From Pseudomonas rhodesiae (GTDB lineage: Bacteria > Pseudomonadota > Gammaproteobacteria > Pseudomonadales > Pseudomonadaceae): a DNA stretch of 64,000 nucleotides. Below the pieces are notes generated by a model that was given only the letters and a program-made list of their open reading frames with translations, was not told where the DNA came from and made no database searches. Shown here in pieces: positions 52,848 through 61,952 of this stretch. Both the position numbers and the translations under genes were made by a program. The stretch lies in contig NZ_VFEU01000019.1 of NCBI RefSeq assembly GCF_007858255.1, positions 24,254 to 88,253 on the forward strand. Direction: 5' to 3'. The number at the start of each line of letters is the position of its first letter. Positions within the stretch are counted from its first letter, which is position 1.

Positions 52848-54305
52848 ATGACCCTTATGCACCCACACATGATCAAACTGCTGAGCCTCTCGGGTCTGAC
52901 CCTCGGCCTGCTCGCGGCCAGCCAGGGCGTGCGCGCCGACGAAGTCAAGGCACCGACCTTTACCGCCGAACCGTGCTGCAGCCTGTGCCCGGCCGCCCAC
53001 GACGCGAAGAACTACACCACACGCTACCAGCAGAACTTCACCACCCTGGTGCAAGCCCAGGGCGACTGGCTGTTCCGTACCCAGGAAGACCTGCGCACCG
53101 AGTTCGACACCACCCCGGCCGGCTACAAGCGCATGCAGCAGTTGCATGACGCGTTCAAAAGCAAAGGCGTGGAACTGGTAGTGGTCTACCAGCCGACCCG
53201 TGGCCTGGTGAACCGCAACAAGCTCAATCCCGCAGAGAAAGCCTCGTACGACTTCGACAAGGCCCTGACCAACTACAAGACCATGCTCGGCCGTTTCGCC
53301 AAGATGGGTTACGTGGTGCCGGACCTGTCGCCGCTGACCAACGAGCAGTTGCCCGACGAACTACCGGCCCACGATTTCTACTTCCGTGGCGACCAACACT
53401 GGACCCCATATGGCGCCCAGCGCACCGCGAAAATCGTCGCGGCCAAGGTCAAGCAAATGCCGGAATTCGCCGATATTCCCAAGCGTGAATTCGAAACCAG
53501 GCGCTCCGGGCGCATGGGCAAGACCGGCACCCTGCACAACATGGCCGGGCAACTGTGTGGCACCAGTTACGCGATCCAGTACATGGACCAGTTCACCACC
53601 GAGCCTAAGGGCGAAGCGGGCGACGGCGACCTGTTCGGCGATTCCGGCAACCCGCAGATCACCTTGGTGGGTACCAGCCATAGCGGCAAGAACTACAACT
53701 TCGCCGGGTTCCTGGAAGAAGAAATCGGCGCCGACATCCTCAACGTCGCCTTCCCCGGCGGCGGCCTGGAAGGCTCGATGCTGCAATACCTGGGCAGCGA
53801 CGAGTTCCAGAAAAGCCCGCCGAAAATCCTGATCTGGGAATTCTCGCCGCTGTATCGCCTCGACCAGGAGACCATCTACCGCCAGATGATGTCGCTGCTG
53901 GACAACGGCTGCGAAGGCAAGCCCGCGCAGATGAGCGCCAGCGCCACCTTGAAACCGGGCAAGAACGAATTGCTGGTCAACAGTTCGAACAAAGACCTGC
54001 GCAACGCCAACCATCAGGTCGACATCCGCTTCGCCGACACCTCGGTGAAAACCCTGCAAGCCACCCTCTGGTACATGAACGGGCGCCACGAGGACATCAA
54101 GATCGAGAAACCCGAAACATCCGATACAGACGGGCGTTTCGCCTTTGAACTGCGCACCGACGAAGACTGGGCCTCGCAGAACTTGCTGGCCGTGGAAGTG
54201 CAGGGCCCGGAAAAGGGCACTGCCGCGCAGAAGGTCGAAGCGAAAATTTGCACACGCAACGTATTCCCAAGCGGTGGTCAACAGACCGCCCAACTCGGGA
54301 AGTGA
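52848..54305 (+). CDS. algX: Alginate O-acetyltransferase AlgX
   Basis: 485 residues. A signal peptide is followed by an SGNH-like domain with Asp-182, His-184 (GDQHWT) and Ser-277 (GTSHSG), each eight positions after P. aeruginosa Asp-174/His-176/Ser-269. A C-terminal carbohydrate-binding domain covers about 350-475. It transfers acetyl groups onto alginate in the periplasm. Three in-frame ATGs (48 bases) precede the hydrophobic core; the first is used here. Confidence 0.96.
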   Translation: MTLMHPHMIKLLSLSGLTLGLLAASQGVRADEVKAPTFTAEPCCSLCPAAHDAKNYTTRYQQNFTTLVQAQGDWLFRTQEDLRTEFDTTPAGYKRMQQLHDAFKSKGVELVVVYQPTRGLVNRNKLNPAEKASYDFDKALTNYKTMLGRFAKMGYVVPDLSPLTNEQLPDELPAHDFYFRGDQHWTPYGAQRTAKIVAAKVKQMPEFADIPKREFETRRSGRMGKTGTLHNMAGQLCGTSYAIQYMDQFTTEPKGEAGDGDLFGDSGNPQITLVGTSHSGKNYNFAGFLEEEIGADILNVAFPGGGLEGSMLQYLGSDEFQKSPPKILIWEFSPLYRLDQETIYRQMMSLLDNGCEGKPAQMSASATLKPGKNELLVNSSNKDLRNANHQVDIRFADTSVKTLQATLWYMNGRHEDIKIEKPETSDTDGRFAFELRTDEDWASQNLLAVEVQGPEKGTAAQKVEAKICTRNVFPSGGQQTAQLGK

Positions 54306-54313
54306 GGTTACTT

Positions 54314-55423
54314 ATGCAAAAGCTGATGCTCCCTACCCTGCTGGGCCTGGCGATGTTCGCCGGCGCCGTCAACGCCGCCGCGCCGCTGCGTCCGCCCCAG
54401 GGCTATTTCGCACCGATCGAAGCGTTCAAGACCGGCGACTTCAAGGAAAACTGCGACACCATGCCCACGCCCTACACCGGGCCGCTGCAATTTCGCAGCA
54501 AGTACGAAGGTTCGGACAAGGCACGCGCCACCCTGAATGTGCAGTCCGAGCAGGCGTTCCGCGACAGCACCGCTGACATTACCAAGCTGGAAAAAGACAC
54601 CAGCAAGCGCGTGATGCAGTTCATGCGCGACGGTCGTCCGGAGCAGCTCGAATGCACGTTGAACTGGCTGGTGTCCTGGGCCAAGGCCGATGCGCTGATG
54701 TCCAAGGACTTCAACCACACCGGCAAGTCCATGCGCAAATGGGCGCTGGGCAGCATGGCCTCGGCCTATGTGCGCCTGAAGTTCTCCGACTCGCACCCGC
54801 TGGCCAACCACCAGCAGGAGTCGCAGCTGATCGAAGCCTGGTTCAACAAACTGGCCGATCAGGTAGTGAGCGACTGGGACAACCTGCCGCTGGAGAAGAC
54901 CAACAACCACTCCTACTGGGCCGCCTGGTCGGTGATGGCAACCTCCATCGCCACCAACCGCCGCGACCTGTTCGATTGGGCGGTGAAGGAATACAAGGTC
55001 GGTGTGAACCAGGTCGACGACCAAGGTTTCCTGCCTAACGAATTGAAGCGCCAGCAACGCGCGCTGTCGTACCACAACTACGCCTTGCCGCCGCTGTCGA
55101 TGATCGCCAGTTTCGCCCTGGTCAACGGCGTGGACCTGCGCCAGGAAAACAACAGCGCGCTCAAGCGCCTGGGCGACAAGGTGCTGGCCGGGGTGAAAGA
55201 CCCGGAAATCTTCGAGCAGAAGAACGGCAAGGAACAGGACATGAAGGACCTGAAGCAGGCCATGAAATTCGCCTGGCTCGAACCGTTCTGCAACCTCTAC
55301 ACCTGTGCACCGGATGTGATCGAACGCAAGCATGGCATGCAACCGTTCAAGACCTTCCGCCTGGGCGGCGACCTGACCAAGGTCTACGACCCGGCGCATG
55401 AGAAAGGCAATAAAGGCTCCTGA
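54314..55423 (+). CDS. algL: Periplasmic alginate lyase (PL5)
   Basis: 369 residues from ATG at 54314. A signal peptide (LLGLAMFAGAVNAAA) leads to an all-helical PL5 domain with the catalytic NNHSYW at 197-202 and NWLVSWAKADAL earlier. It beta-eliminates polymer left in the periplasm and keeps it clear. It is followed by a REPIN rather than directly by algI. Confidence 0.97.
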   Translation: MQKLMLPTLLGLAMFAGAVNAAAPLRPPQGYFAPIEAFKTGDFKENCDTMPTPYTGPLQFRSKYEGSDKARATLNVQSEQAFRDSTADITKLEKDTSKRVMQFMRDGRPEQLECTLNWLVSWAKADALMSKDFNHTGKSMRKWALGSMASAYVRLKFSDSHPLANHQQESQLIEAWFNKLADQVVSDWDNLPLEKTNNHSYWAAWSVMATSIATNRRDLFDWAVKEYKVGVNQVDDQGFLPNELKRQQRALSYHNYALPPLSMIASFALVNGVDLRQENNSALKRLGDKVLAGVKDPEIFEQKNGKEQDMKDLKQAMKFAWLEPFCNLYTCAPDVIERKHGMQPFKTFRLGGDLTKVYDPAHEKGNKGS

Positions 55424-55440
55424 CGCCACGCGGTTAGACC

Positions 55441-55534
55441 TGTGGGAGGGGGCTTGCCCCCGATAGCGGTGTATCAGTTGATACATCCGGTGACTGACTC
55501 ACCGCCAGCGGGGGCAAGCCCCCTCCCACATTTT
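55441..55534. repeat. REPIN between algL and algI
   Basis: TGTGGGAGGGGGCTTGCCCC starts at 55441, and the inverted copy GGGGCAAGCCCCCTCCCACA ends at 55530, each arm itself palindromic. It is the best-preserved REPIN in the window. A G/C-homopolymer hairpin (CCCCCC/GGGGGG around 55567-55588) follows in the same 216-base gap. Confidence 0.95.
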
Positions 55535-55639
55535 TGAGCCGGTTTCGTCAGTAGGAATGTAGTACCGCCCCCCGTTTTTTCGTGGGGGGTTTGGGGGGGC
55601 TCTGGCCCTTGACTGTTGGTTAAACATGGAGAGATCGGG

Positions 55640-57172
55640 ATGGTTTTCTCGTCCAATGTGTTCCTGTTTCTGTTCTTGCCGATCTTTCTCGGCTTGTATT
55701 ACTTGAGCGGGCAACGCTATCGCAATCTGCTGCTGCTGATTGCCAGCTACGTGTTCTACGCCTGGTGGCGAGTGGACTTCCTGGCGCTGTTCGCCGCCGT
55801 GACGCTGTGGAATTACTGGATCGGCCTCAAGGTCGGTGCCGCCGGTGTGCGCACCAAACCGGCCCAACGCTGGCTGCTGCTCGGCGTGGCTGTCGACCTG
55901 TGCATCCTCGGCTACTTCAAGTACGCCAACTTCGGTGTCGACAGCATCAACGTGATGATGAAGTCGATGGGCCTGGAGCCGTTCATCCTGACCCACGTGC
56001 TGTTGCCGATCGGTATCTCGTTCTACATTTTCGAGTCCATCAGCTACATCATCGACGTGTACCGTGGCGACACCCCGGCCACGCGCAACCTCATCGACTT
56101 TGCGGCGTTCGTGGCGATTTTCCCGCACCTGATCGCCGGCCCGGTGTTGCGTTTCCGCGACCTGGCCGACCAGTTCAACAACCGCACCCACACCCTGGAT
56201 AAGTTCTCCGAGGGCTGCACGCGGTTCATGCAGGGTTTTATCAAGAAAGTCTTTATCGCCGACACCCTGGCGGTGGTGGCCGACCATTGCTTCGCCCTGC
56301 AAAACCCCACCACCGGGGATGCCTGGCTCGGCGCGCTGGCGTATACCGCGCAGCTGTACTTCGACTTCTCCGGCTATAGCGACATGGCCATCGGCCTGGG
56401 CTTGATGATGGGTTTCCGCTTTATGGAAAACTTCAAACAGCCGTATATCAGCCAGTCGATCACCGAGTTCTGGCGCCGCTGGCACATCAGCCTGTCGACC
56501 TGGCTGCGTGACTACCTATACATCACCCTGGGCGGCAACCGTAAAGGCACGCTGATTACTTATCGCAACCTGTTCCTGACCATGCTGCTCGGTGGCCTGT
56601 GGCACGGCGCGAACATCACCTACATCGTGTGGGGCGCCTGGCACGGCATGTGGCTGGCGATCGAAAAAGCCATCGGCCTGAACACCGCGCCGCGCAGTTT
56701 CAATGTGCTGCGCTGGGCCTTCACCTTCCTGCTGGTAGTGATGGGCTGGGTGATCTTCCGCGCCGAAAACCTGCACGTCGCCGGCCGTATGTACGGTGCG
56801 ATGTTCAGCTTTGGCGAGTGGTCGCTGTCGGAACTCAACCGCGCCAGCCTCACTGGCCTGCAAGTGGCAACCCTGGTGGTGGCGTATGCGACGTTGGCGT
56901 TCTTCGGCCTGCGCGACTTCTACACCAACCGCCCCGCCGACAAAACCAAGCCGGCCGACCCGAGCCTGATCAAGGCCGTACCGGGCGACAACCCCGGCAG
57001 CATCCACCAGCCCGGTTTCACCGTGGGCCAGGACGCTGCCGTGCAACCGGCCTACTGGACCGCTGACTGGCCACGCTACGCCATGCGCGCTGCGGTGCTG
57101 CTGCTGTTCGTCGCGTCGATTCTCAAACTGTCGGCGCAGAGTTTCTCGCCGTTCCTTTACTTCCAATTCTGA
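55640..57172 (+). CDS. algI: Alginate O-acetylation protein AlgI (MBOAT)
   Basis: 510 residues from ATG at 55640, with GGAG and GGG upstream. It is a multi-spanning MBOAT protein: opening MVFSSNVFLFLFLPIFLG, the family block SYSDMAIGLGLMMGF (FSGYSDMA), FWRRWHISLSTWLRDY, and active-site His in GGLWHGANITY. It passes acetyl groups across the inner membrane to AlgJ/AlgX. Confidence 0.97.
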   Translation: MVFSSNVFLFLFLPIFLGLYYLSGQRYRNLLLLIASYVFYAWWRVDFLALFAAVTLWNYWIGLKVGAAGVRTKPAQRWLLLGVAVDLCILGYFKYANFGVDSINVMMKSMGLEPFILTHVLLPIGISFYIFESISYIIDVYRGDTPATRNLIDFAAFVAIFPHLIAGPVLRFRDLADQFNNRTHTLDKFSEGCTRFMQGFIKKVFIADTLAVVADHCFALQNPTTGDAWLGALAYTAQLYFDFSGYSDMAIGLGLMMGFRFMENFKQPYISQSITEFWRRWHISLSTWLRDYLYITLGGNRKGTLITYRNLFLTMLLGGLWHGANITYIVWGAWHGMWLAIEKAIGLNTAPRSFNVLRWAFTFLLVVMGWVIFRAENLHVAGRMYGAMFSFGEWSLSELNRASLTGLQVATLVVAYATLAFFGLRDFYTNRPADKTKPADPSLIKAVPGDNPGSIHQPGFTVGQDAAVQPAYWTADWPRYAMRAAVLLLFVASILKLSAQSFSPFLYFQF

Positions 57173-57183
57173 GGGAGCCGACC

Positions 57184-58359
57184 ATGACCCGTTCATTACG
57201 CGTCCTCTATATCGGCCTGTTCCTGGTGCTGCTGTTGGCACTGGGCGCCTGGTCGCTGCGCAGCTTCTTCGGCTTTAGCACCAACGCCGACGCCACTGTG
57301 CTCAACGGTCGCTGGACCAAAGCCGTCGAAACCCACTACGACGACGAGTTCCCGATCAAGCGCCTGGGCACCAACCTGTGGGCCGCGCTGGACTACAAGC
57401 TGTTCAACGAAGGCCGTCCTGGCGTGGTGCTGGGCCGCGATCACTGGCTGTACAGCGACGAGGAGTTCAACCCCGCCGTCAACGAAGACCAGAACCTGGA
57501 AGGCAACTACGCGCTGGTCGAAGGCGTGCGCCAGAAGCTCAAGGCCCAGGGCATTCAACTGGTGATGGCGATCGTGCCGGCCAAGGTACGCCTGTACCCA
57601 GAACACCTGGGTGAAGTGAAGCCGGCCAGCATCCACGCCAACCTGTATCAGGACTTCCACGCCCGTGTCGCCGCCGACAAGATCCCGGCTCCCGACCTGC
57701 TTGGCCCGCTGCAACAGGCCAAGCTGGGCGGCAAGCAAGTGTTCCTGCGCACCGACACCCACTGGACGCCGGACGGCGCGGAAGTCGCCGCCAAGCAACT
57801 GGCCAAGGCGATTGCCGAGCAGACCCCGCTCAGTGGCGAGCCACAGCGCTTTGTCACCGAGGCCGAAAAAACCGAGCCGCATAAAGGCGACCTGCGTCTG
57901 TTCCTGCCTTTGGACCCGCTGTTCGAAAACCTGATGCCGCCTAAAGAGCCGCTGCAAAAACGCGTCACGCACTTGGCCGAAACCAAAGGCGACGACGCGC
58001 TGTTCAGCGACAGCGAAACCCCAGTGGCGCTGGTGGGCACCAGCTACAGCGCCAACCCCAACTGGAACTTCGTCGGCGCCCTCAAGCAAGCCTTGGGCAG
58101 CGATGTGATCAGCTATGCCGAAGACGGCCACGGCCCGATCCTGCCGATGCTCAGCTACCTCAAAAGCGACGACTTCAAGAACAGCCCGCCCCAGGTGCTG
58201 ATCTGGGAGTTCCCTGAACGTTATCTGCCGGTCAACAACGAAATCGGTGATGCCGACCCATCGTGGGTTGCGCAACTTAAACAAGCCGGTTCGCGCCAAC
58301 AAAACATGGCACTCAACACCCTTGAAAAATCCGAGACGCCCGAACGGGCGCAAAACTGA
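57184..58359 (+). CDS. algJ: Alginate O-acetyltransferase AlgJ
   Basis: 391 residues with an N-terminal membrane anchor (YIGLFLVLLLALGAW). An SGNH-like domain has Asp-191/His-193 (RTDTHWT) and Ser-287 (GTSYSA). It is similar to AlgX but lacks the carbohydrate-binding domain. It acts with AlgI and AlgF in alginate acetylation. It starts 11 bases after algI. Confidence 0.96.
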   Translation: MTRSLRVLYIGLFLVLLLALGAWSLRSFFGFSTNADATVLNGRWTKAVETHYDDEFPIKRLGTNLWAALDYKLFNEGRPGVVLGRDHWLYSDEEFNPAVNEDQNLEGNYALVEGVRQKLKAQGIQLVMAIVPAKVRLYPEHLGEVKPASIHANLYQDFHARVAADKIPAPDLLGPLQQAKLGGKQVFLRTDTHWTPDGAEVAAKQLAKAIAEQTPLSGEPQRFVTEAEKTEPHKGDLRLFLPLDPLFENLMPPKEPLQKRVTHLAETKGDDALFSDSETPVALVGTSYSANPNWNFVGALKQALGSDVISYAEDGHGPILPMLSYLKSDDFKNSPPQVLIWEFPERYLPVNNEIGDADPSWVAQLKQAGSRQQNMALNTLEKSETPERAQN

Positions 58360-58375
58360 AAGAGAGGTAACTCAC

Positions 58376-59032
58376 ATGACTTTCACTACAACTCCTCGTC
58401 GTCTCGCCAAGACTCTGGCCATCGCTGCCGGCCTGAGCGTCGTATCGATGTCCGCCTTCGCCGGTGGTGACGCCGCCCTGTACGGCCCGACCGCGCCAAA
58501 AGGTTCGAGCTTCGTGCGTGTCTACAACGCCAGCAATCAGGAAGTCAGCGCCACCGTTGGCAACACCAACCTGAGCGAAGTGGCCCCACTGGCCAGCAGC
58601 GACTTCAGCTTTATGCCTGGCGGTGACTACAGCGCCAAAGTCGGCAGCCAGACCGTGCCGGTCAAACTCGCCGCCGATCACTACTACACCCTGGTCAACA
58701 GCGGTAGCGGTCAGCCACAGCTGATCGAAGAACCGCCGTTCAAGAACAAGCAGAAATCCCTGGTGCGCGTGCAGAACCTCAGCGACAAGGCCCTGAGCCT
58801 GAAAACCGCCGATGGCAAGACCGATGTGGTCAAGTCGGTGGCCGCCAAAGGCCGCGGCGAGCGCGAGATCAACCCGGTGAAGGTGAGCCTGGCGTTGTAT
58901 GACGGTGACAAGAAAGTCGGCGATGTGAAGCCGGTTGCGTTGGAACGTGGTGAAGCGGCGGTGCTGTATGTCACGGGCTCGGGTTCGAGTCTGTCGCCAG
59001 TGTGGGTGAAACGCCCTGTGTCGACCCGCTGA
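58376..59032 (+). CDS. algF: Alginate O-acetylation adaptor AlgF
   Basis: 218 residues from ATG at 58376 with AGAGAGG upstream. A signal peptide (TLAIAAGLSVVSMSAFAGG) precedes two small beta domains (SSFVRVYNASNQEVSATVGN and KSLVRVQNLSDKALSLKTAD), which look like an internal repeat. It is periplasmic, required for acetylation, and in P. aeruginosa interacts with AlgJ and AlgX. Confidence 0.96.
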   Translation: MTFTTTPRRLAKTLAIAAGLSVVSMSAFAGGDAALYGPTAPKGSSFVRVYNASNQEVSATVGNTNLSEVAPLASSDFSFMPGGDYSAKVGSQTVPVKLAADHYYTLVNSGSGQPQLIEEPPFKNKQKSLVRVQNLSDKALSLKTADGKTDVVKSVAAKGRGEREINPVKVSLALYDGDKKVGDVKPVALERGEAAVLYVTGSGSSLSPVWVKRPVSTR

Positions 59033-59053
59033 TTAGCTTTTGAAATTGACGCT

Positions 59054-59148
59054 CCCCCTGTGGGCGCGGGCTTGCTCGCGAAGACAGTGGTTCAGTAACA
59101 GATGTACCGACTGAAACACCGCCTCGGGGGCAAGCCCCCTCCCACAGG
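59054..59148. repeat. REPIN between algF and algA
   Basis: CCCTGTGGGCGCGGGCTTGC at the left and an inverted GGGGGCAAGCCCCCTCCCACAG at the right, about 95 bases. The two arms belong to slightly different REP variants (GTGGGCGCGGGC versus GTGGGAGGGGGC). It lies just before the algA ribosome site. Confidence 0.9.
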
Positions 59149-59181
59149 CTCTGACCCAAATCGATTCAAGGAGAAACACCG

Positions 59182-60633
59182 ATGATCCCAGTAATCCTTT
59201 CCGGTGGTAGCGGCTCACGTCTTTGGCCGCTTTCCCGTAAACAGTTCCCCAAGCAATTCCTGGCCCTGACCGGCGAGCACACGCTGTTCCAGCAAACCCT
59301 GGAACGCCTGGTGTTCGAAGGCATGGACTCCCCGATCGTGGTCTGCAACAAGGACCACCGGTTTATCGTCAACGAGCAACTGGCCGCGCGTAAGCTCGAA
59401 TGCCAGCGCATCCTGATGGAACCGTTTGGCCGCAACACCGCACCGGCCGTGGCCCTGACCGCGATGATGCTGGTCAACGAAGGCCGCGACGAGCTGATGC
59501 TGGTGCTGCCGGCCGACCATGTGATCGACGATCAGAAAGCCCTGCAGCGTGCCCTGGCCCTGGCCACCGTAGCCGCCGAGCGTGGCGAGATGGTGCTGTT
59601 CGGCGTGCCGGCTACCCGCCCGGAAACCGGCTATGGCTACATCAAGTCCACCAACGATTCGTTGCTGCCCGAAGGCGTGAGCCGCGTGCAACAGTTCGTG
59701 GAAAAACCCGATGAAAAACGCGCCGTCGAGTTCGTCAAAAGCGGCGGTTACTTCTGGAACAGCGGCATGTTCCTGTTCCGTGCCAGCCGGTTCCTGGAAG
59801 AGCTGAAAAAACACGATCCGGACATCTACGACACCTGCGTACTGACCCTGGAACGCAGCGAGCAGACCGCCGACACCGTGTCCTTCGACGACGCAACATT
59901 CGCCTGCTGCCCGGACAACTCCATTGACTACGCCGTGATGGAAAAAACCCAACGCGCCTGCGTAGTGCCGCTGAGCGCCGGTTGGAGCGACGTGGGTTGC
60001 TGGGCGTCGTTGTGGGCGGTCAACGACAAAGACGCCAACGGCAACGTGAGCAAGGGCGACGTGGTGATCCAGGACAGCCGCAACTGCATGGTGCATGGCA
60101 ACGGCAAACTGGTGTCGGTGATCGGTCTGGACAACATCGTGGTGGTGGAAACCAAGGATGCGATGATGATTGCCCACAAGGACAAGGTCCAGGGCGTCAA
60201 GCAGATGGTCAACACCCTCAACGAACAGGGCCGCAGCGAAACCCAGAACCACTGCGAAGTGTATCGTCCGTGGGGCTCCTACGATTCGGTGGACATGGGC
60301 GGCCGCTTCCAGGTCAAGCACATCTCGGTCAAGCCGGGCGCGTGCCTGTCGCTGCAAATGCACCACCACCGCGCCGAACATTGGATCGTGGTCAGCGGCA
60401 CCGCCGAAGTGACCTGTGACGAGAACGTGTTCCTGCTCACCGAAAACCAGTCCACCTACATCCCGATCGCTTCGGTGCATCGCCTGCGCAACCCAGGCAA
60501 GATCCCGTTGGAGATCATCGAAGTGCAATCGGGCAGCTACCTGGGCGAAGACGACATCGAACGCTTCGAAGACATCTACGGCCGCTCGACGCCGATAGAA
60601 CGTGGCGTGTCGGTGAAAACTATCGCGCAGTAA
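59182..60633 (+). CDS. algA: Phosphomannose isomerase / GDP-mannose pyrophosphorylase
   Basis: 483 residues, with AAGGAG before ATG at 59182. The N-terminal nucleotidyltransferase has VILSGGSGSRLWPLSRKQFP and VEKPDEKRA. The C-terminal type II PMI cupin has QMHHHRAEHWIVVSGTAEV. It makes mannose-6-phosphate from fructose-6-phosphate and later GDP-mannose for AlgD. Last gene of the operon, as in P. aeruginosa. Confidence 0.98.
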   Translation: MIPVILSGGSGSRLWPLSRKQFPKQFLALTGEHTLFQQTLERLVFEGMDSPIVVCNKDHRFIVNEQLAARKLECQRILMEPFGRNTAPAVALTAMMLVNEGRDELMLVLPADHVIDDQKALQRALALATVAAERGEMVLFGVPATRPETGYGYIKSTNDSLLPEGVSRVQQFVEKPDEKRAVEFVKSGGYFWNSGMFLFRASRFLEELKKHDPDIYDTCVLTLERSEQTADTVSFDDATFACCPDNSIDYAVMEKTQRACVVPLSAGWSDVGCWASLWAVNDKDANGNVSKGDVVIQDSRNCMVHGNGKLVSVIGLDNIVVVETKDAMMIAHKDKVQGVKQMVNTLNEQGRSETQNHCEVYRPWGSYDSVDMGGRFQVKHISVKPGACLSLQMHHHRAEHWIVVSGTAEVTCDENVFLLTENQSTYIPIASVHRLRNPGKIPLEIIEVQSGSYLGEDDIERFEDIYGRSTPIERGVSVKTIAQ

Positions 60634-60647
60634 AACAGTCGTACAAG

Positions 60648-60706
60648 AAGCCCTCGCCCAACCCATTGCGTCCCCTATCCGCAGTGGGTTGGGTGGGGGC
60701 TTTTTT
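60648..60706 (+). terminator. Strong rho-independent terminator of the alginate operon
   Basis: AAGCCCTCGCCCAACCCATT...(from 60648) pairs with CGCAGTGGGTTGGGTGGGGG...(from 60680), a long stem of about 20 pairs with one mismatch, followed by TTTTTT at 60701-60706. Confidence 0.93.
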
Positions 60707-60761
60707 GTTCAATGACCGTCAAAACAGCCAGACACTCCCTTGCGGGGTATCGGGCCTGCGG

Positions 60762-61229
60762 TTAACGAGCCCAGTTACGCGGGGCAAACGCGTTGTAATT
60801 GCCATGATCCTTGGGCTCAGCATTTTTATACGTGTCCTTGCCGATTTTCTCCGCCGCCTTGCCGCCCCACATCAGCGCCGAACCCGCCACTTTCGAGGAA
60901 AGGCCACCCGAGCCTGCCATCTTCTTGCCAGCCACCTTCGCCATACCACCAGCGAACGTCAAGGCTGCTCCAAAGGCTTTGTCTCTAGAACTGTCGTTGC
61001 TGTGAAGCACCAAAGATGGCAATACGTGCGAACGAATCGTATCGCCGAGGCCTTGAAGAACGGTTTGTCGCAAACTTGTAAGCCCCAAGTTCTGCATACG
61101 AGGTCCGGAGCGCGACTCAAGGGCGCTGGCATCCGGTTGAGCAACGTCCCCTGACTGGCTGGAAGCCGCTGCGGGTGTGGATACGCTGAGAGGGGTGGAA
61201 AGGCTCGCAACAGCGTCTGAAATCTTCAT
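60762..61229 (-). CDS. Candidate HrpL-regulated type III secreted protein
   Basis: 155 residues from ATG at 61229, with AAGGTG seven bases upstream. There is no Sec signal. The first 50 residues are rich in Ser, Ala, Thr and Pro (MKISDAVASLSTPLSVSTPA, then ASSQSGDV), with Ile at position 3, as in Pseudomonas type III effectors; Asp-5 breaks the rule of no early acidic residues. The C-terminal half is Gly/Ala-rich and mildly hydrophobic (GAALTFAGGMAKVAGKKMAG), ending in a polar tail. A hrp box lies 68 bases upstream. I do not recognise the family; no secretion genes or chaperone are nearby. Confidence 0.7.
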   Translation of the reverse strand: MKISDAVASLSTPLSVSTPAAASSQSGDVAQPDASALESRSGPRMQNLGLTSLRQTVLQGLGDTIRSHVLPSLVLHSNDSSRDKAFGAALTFAGGMAKVAGKKMAGSGGLSSKVAGSALMWGGKAAEKIGKDTYKNAEPKDHGNYNAFAPRNWAR

Positions 61230-61297
61230 AAGTACTTCACCTTTTAAAAGGGTAACGTTGGGTTCCGTTTTTGACCGCCAGGCGTCCTTGCACAAAC

Positions 61298-61325
61298 TGT
61301 GTGGAAGTTTATTCAAACCGGTTCC
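61298..61325 (-). promoter_or_regulatory. hrp box (HrpL/RspL-dependent promoter)
   Basis: Read on the minus strand: GGAACC (61325-61320), 15 bases, then CCACACA (61304-61298). This matches the consensus GGAACC-N15/16-CCACNNA with no mismatch. It faces the small gene at 61229-60762 at normal promoter distance. Confidence 0.8.
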
Positions 61326-61473
61326 CACACCGTCGCGTGAAGTGATCTGCGTTGATCGTCACCGCTCTGTAGCCGTATGAGGGTCTCCTGAGATACGCCT
61401 TCTTGTGTCTGGAGCTGCCCCATCCCTCCTACGCTTAAGTTAGGATGCTGGTTCCAAATTCGAGGTGGTCTCC

Positions 61474-61938
61474 ATGTTCTTCGGCGTTCTTCTGATCATC
61501 ACCTGGCTGATCCTGCTGCTGCGCTACCCGGCCAAAGCACTGCCGGTGTCCCTCGCGGCCTTGGCGGGCCTGGGTTGCGTGGCCGTTTGGGTGGTTTGGC
61601 TGGACAACCGCGAAGCCTCACAATTGGCGCGCCTGGAACTGCGCATCACCTACGCGCCGCAGGACTGCCCAGCCGATCGGCCACTGAAGCTGACCCTGAA
61701 CAACGGCAACGACGTGCCACTCACCGAACTGCGCTGGCGCGTCGCGGCCTACGCACCGGGCGACACCGTGAACCTGGCCGACAACGTCTACGTCGCCCCG
61801 CGCTATCGCGGCCCCGGCGAGTTGCAGGCCGGCGCCACTTGGGACGATTGCCTGCCCACCCCACCGCTACGCCCCGGTTACCGCGCGCAAACCCTGGAAT
61901 TTCGTGCCGAGCATCTGCAAGGCAGCTTCGCGGACTGA
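61474..61938 (+). CDS. Small membrane-anchored protein of unknown function
   Basis: 154 residues from ATG at 61474; GAGGTGG lies seven bases before it, which favours it over the GTG at 61465. Two hydrophobic helices (FFGVLLIITWLILLLRYP and VSLAALAGLGCVAVWVVWL) are followed by a soluble domain with two cysteines (QDCPADRP, WDDCLPTP). That domain looks like a beta-rich extracytoplasmic module (LTLNNGNDVPLTELRW). It is 14 bases before the SDR gene, so the two, with the following NTF2-like gene, form an operon. Function unknown. Confidence 0.82.
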   Translation: MFFGVLLIITWLILLLRYPAKALPVSLAALAGLGCVAVWVVWLDNREASQLARLELRITYAPQDCPADRPLKLTLNNGNDVPLTELRWRVAAYAPGDTVNLADNVYVAPRYRGPGELQAGATWDDCLPTPPLRPGYRAQTLEFRAEHLQGSFAD

Positions 61939-61952
61939 TAAAGGACTGCTCC

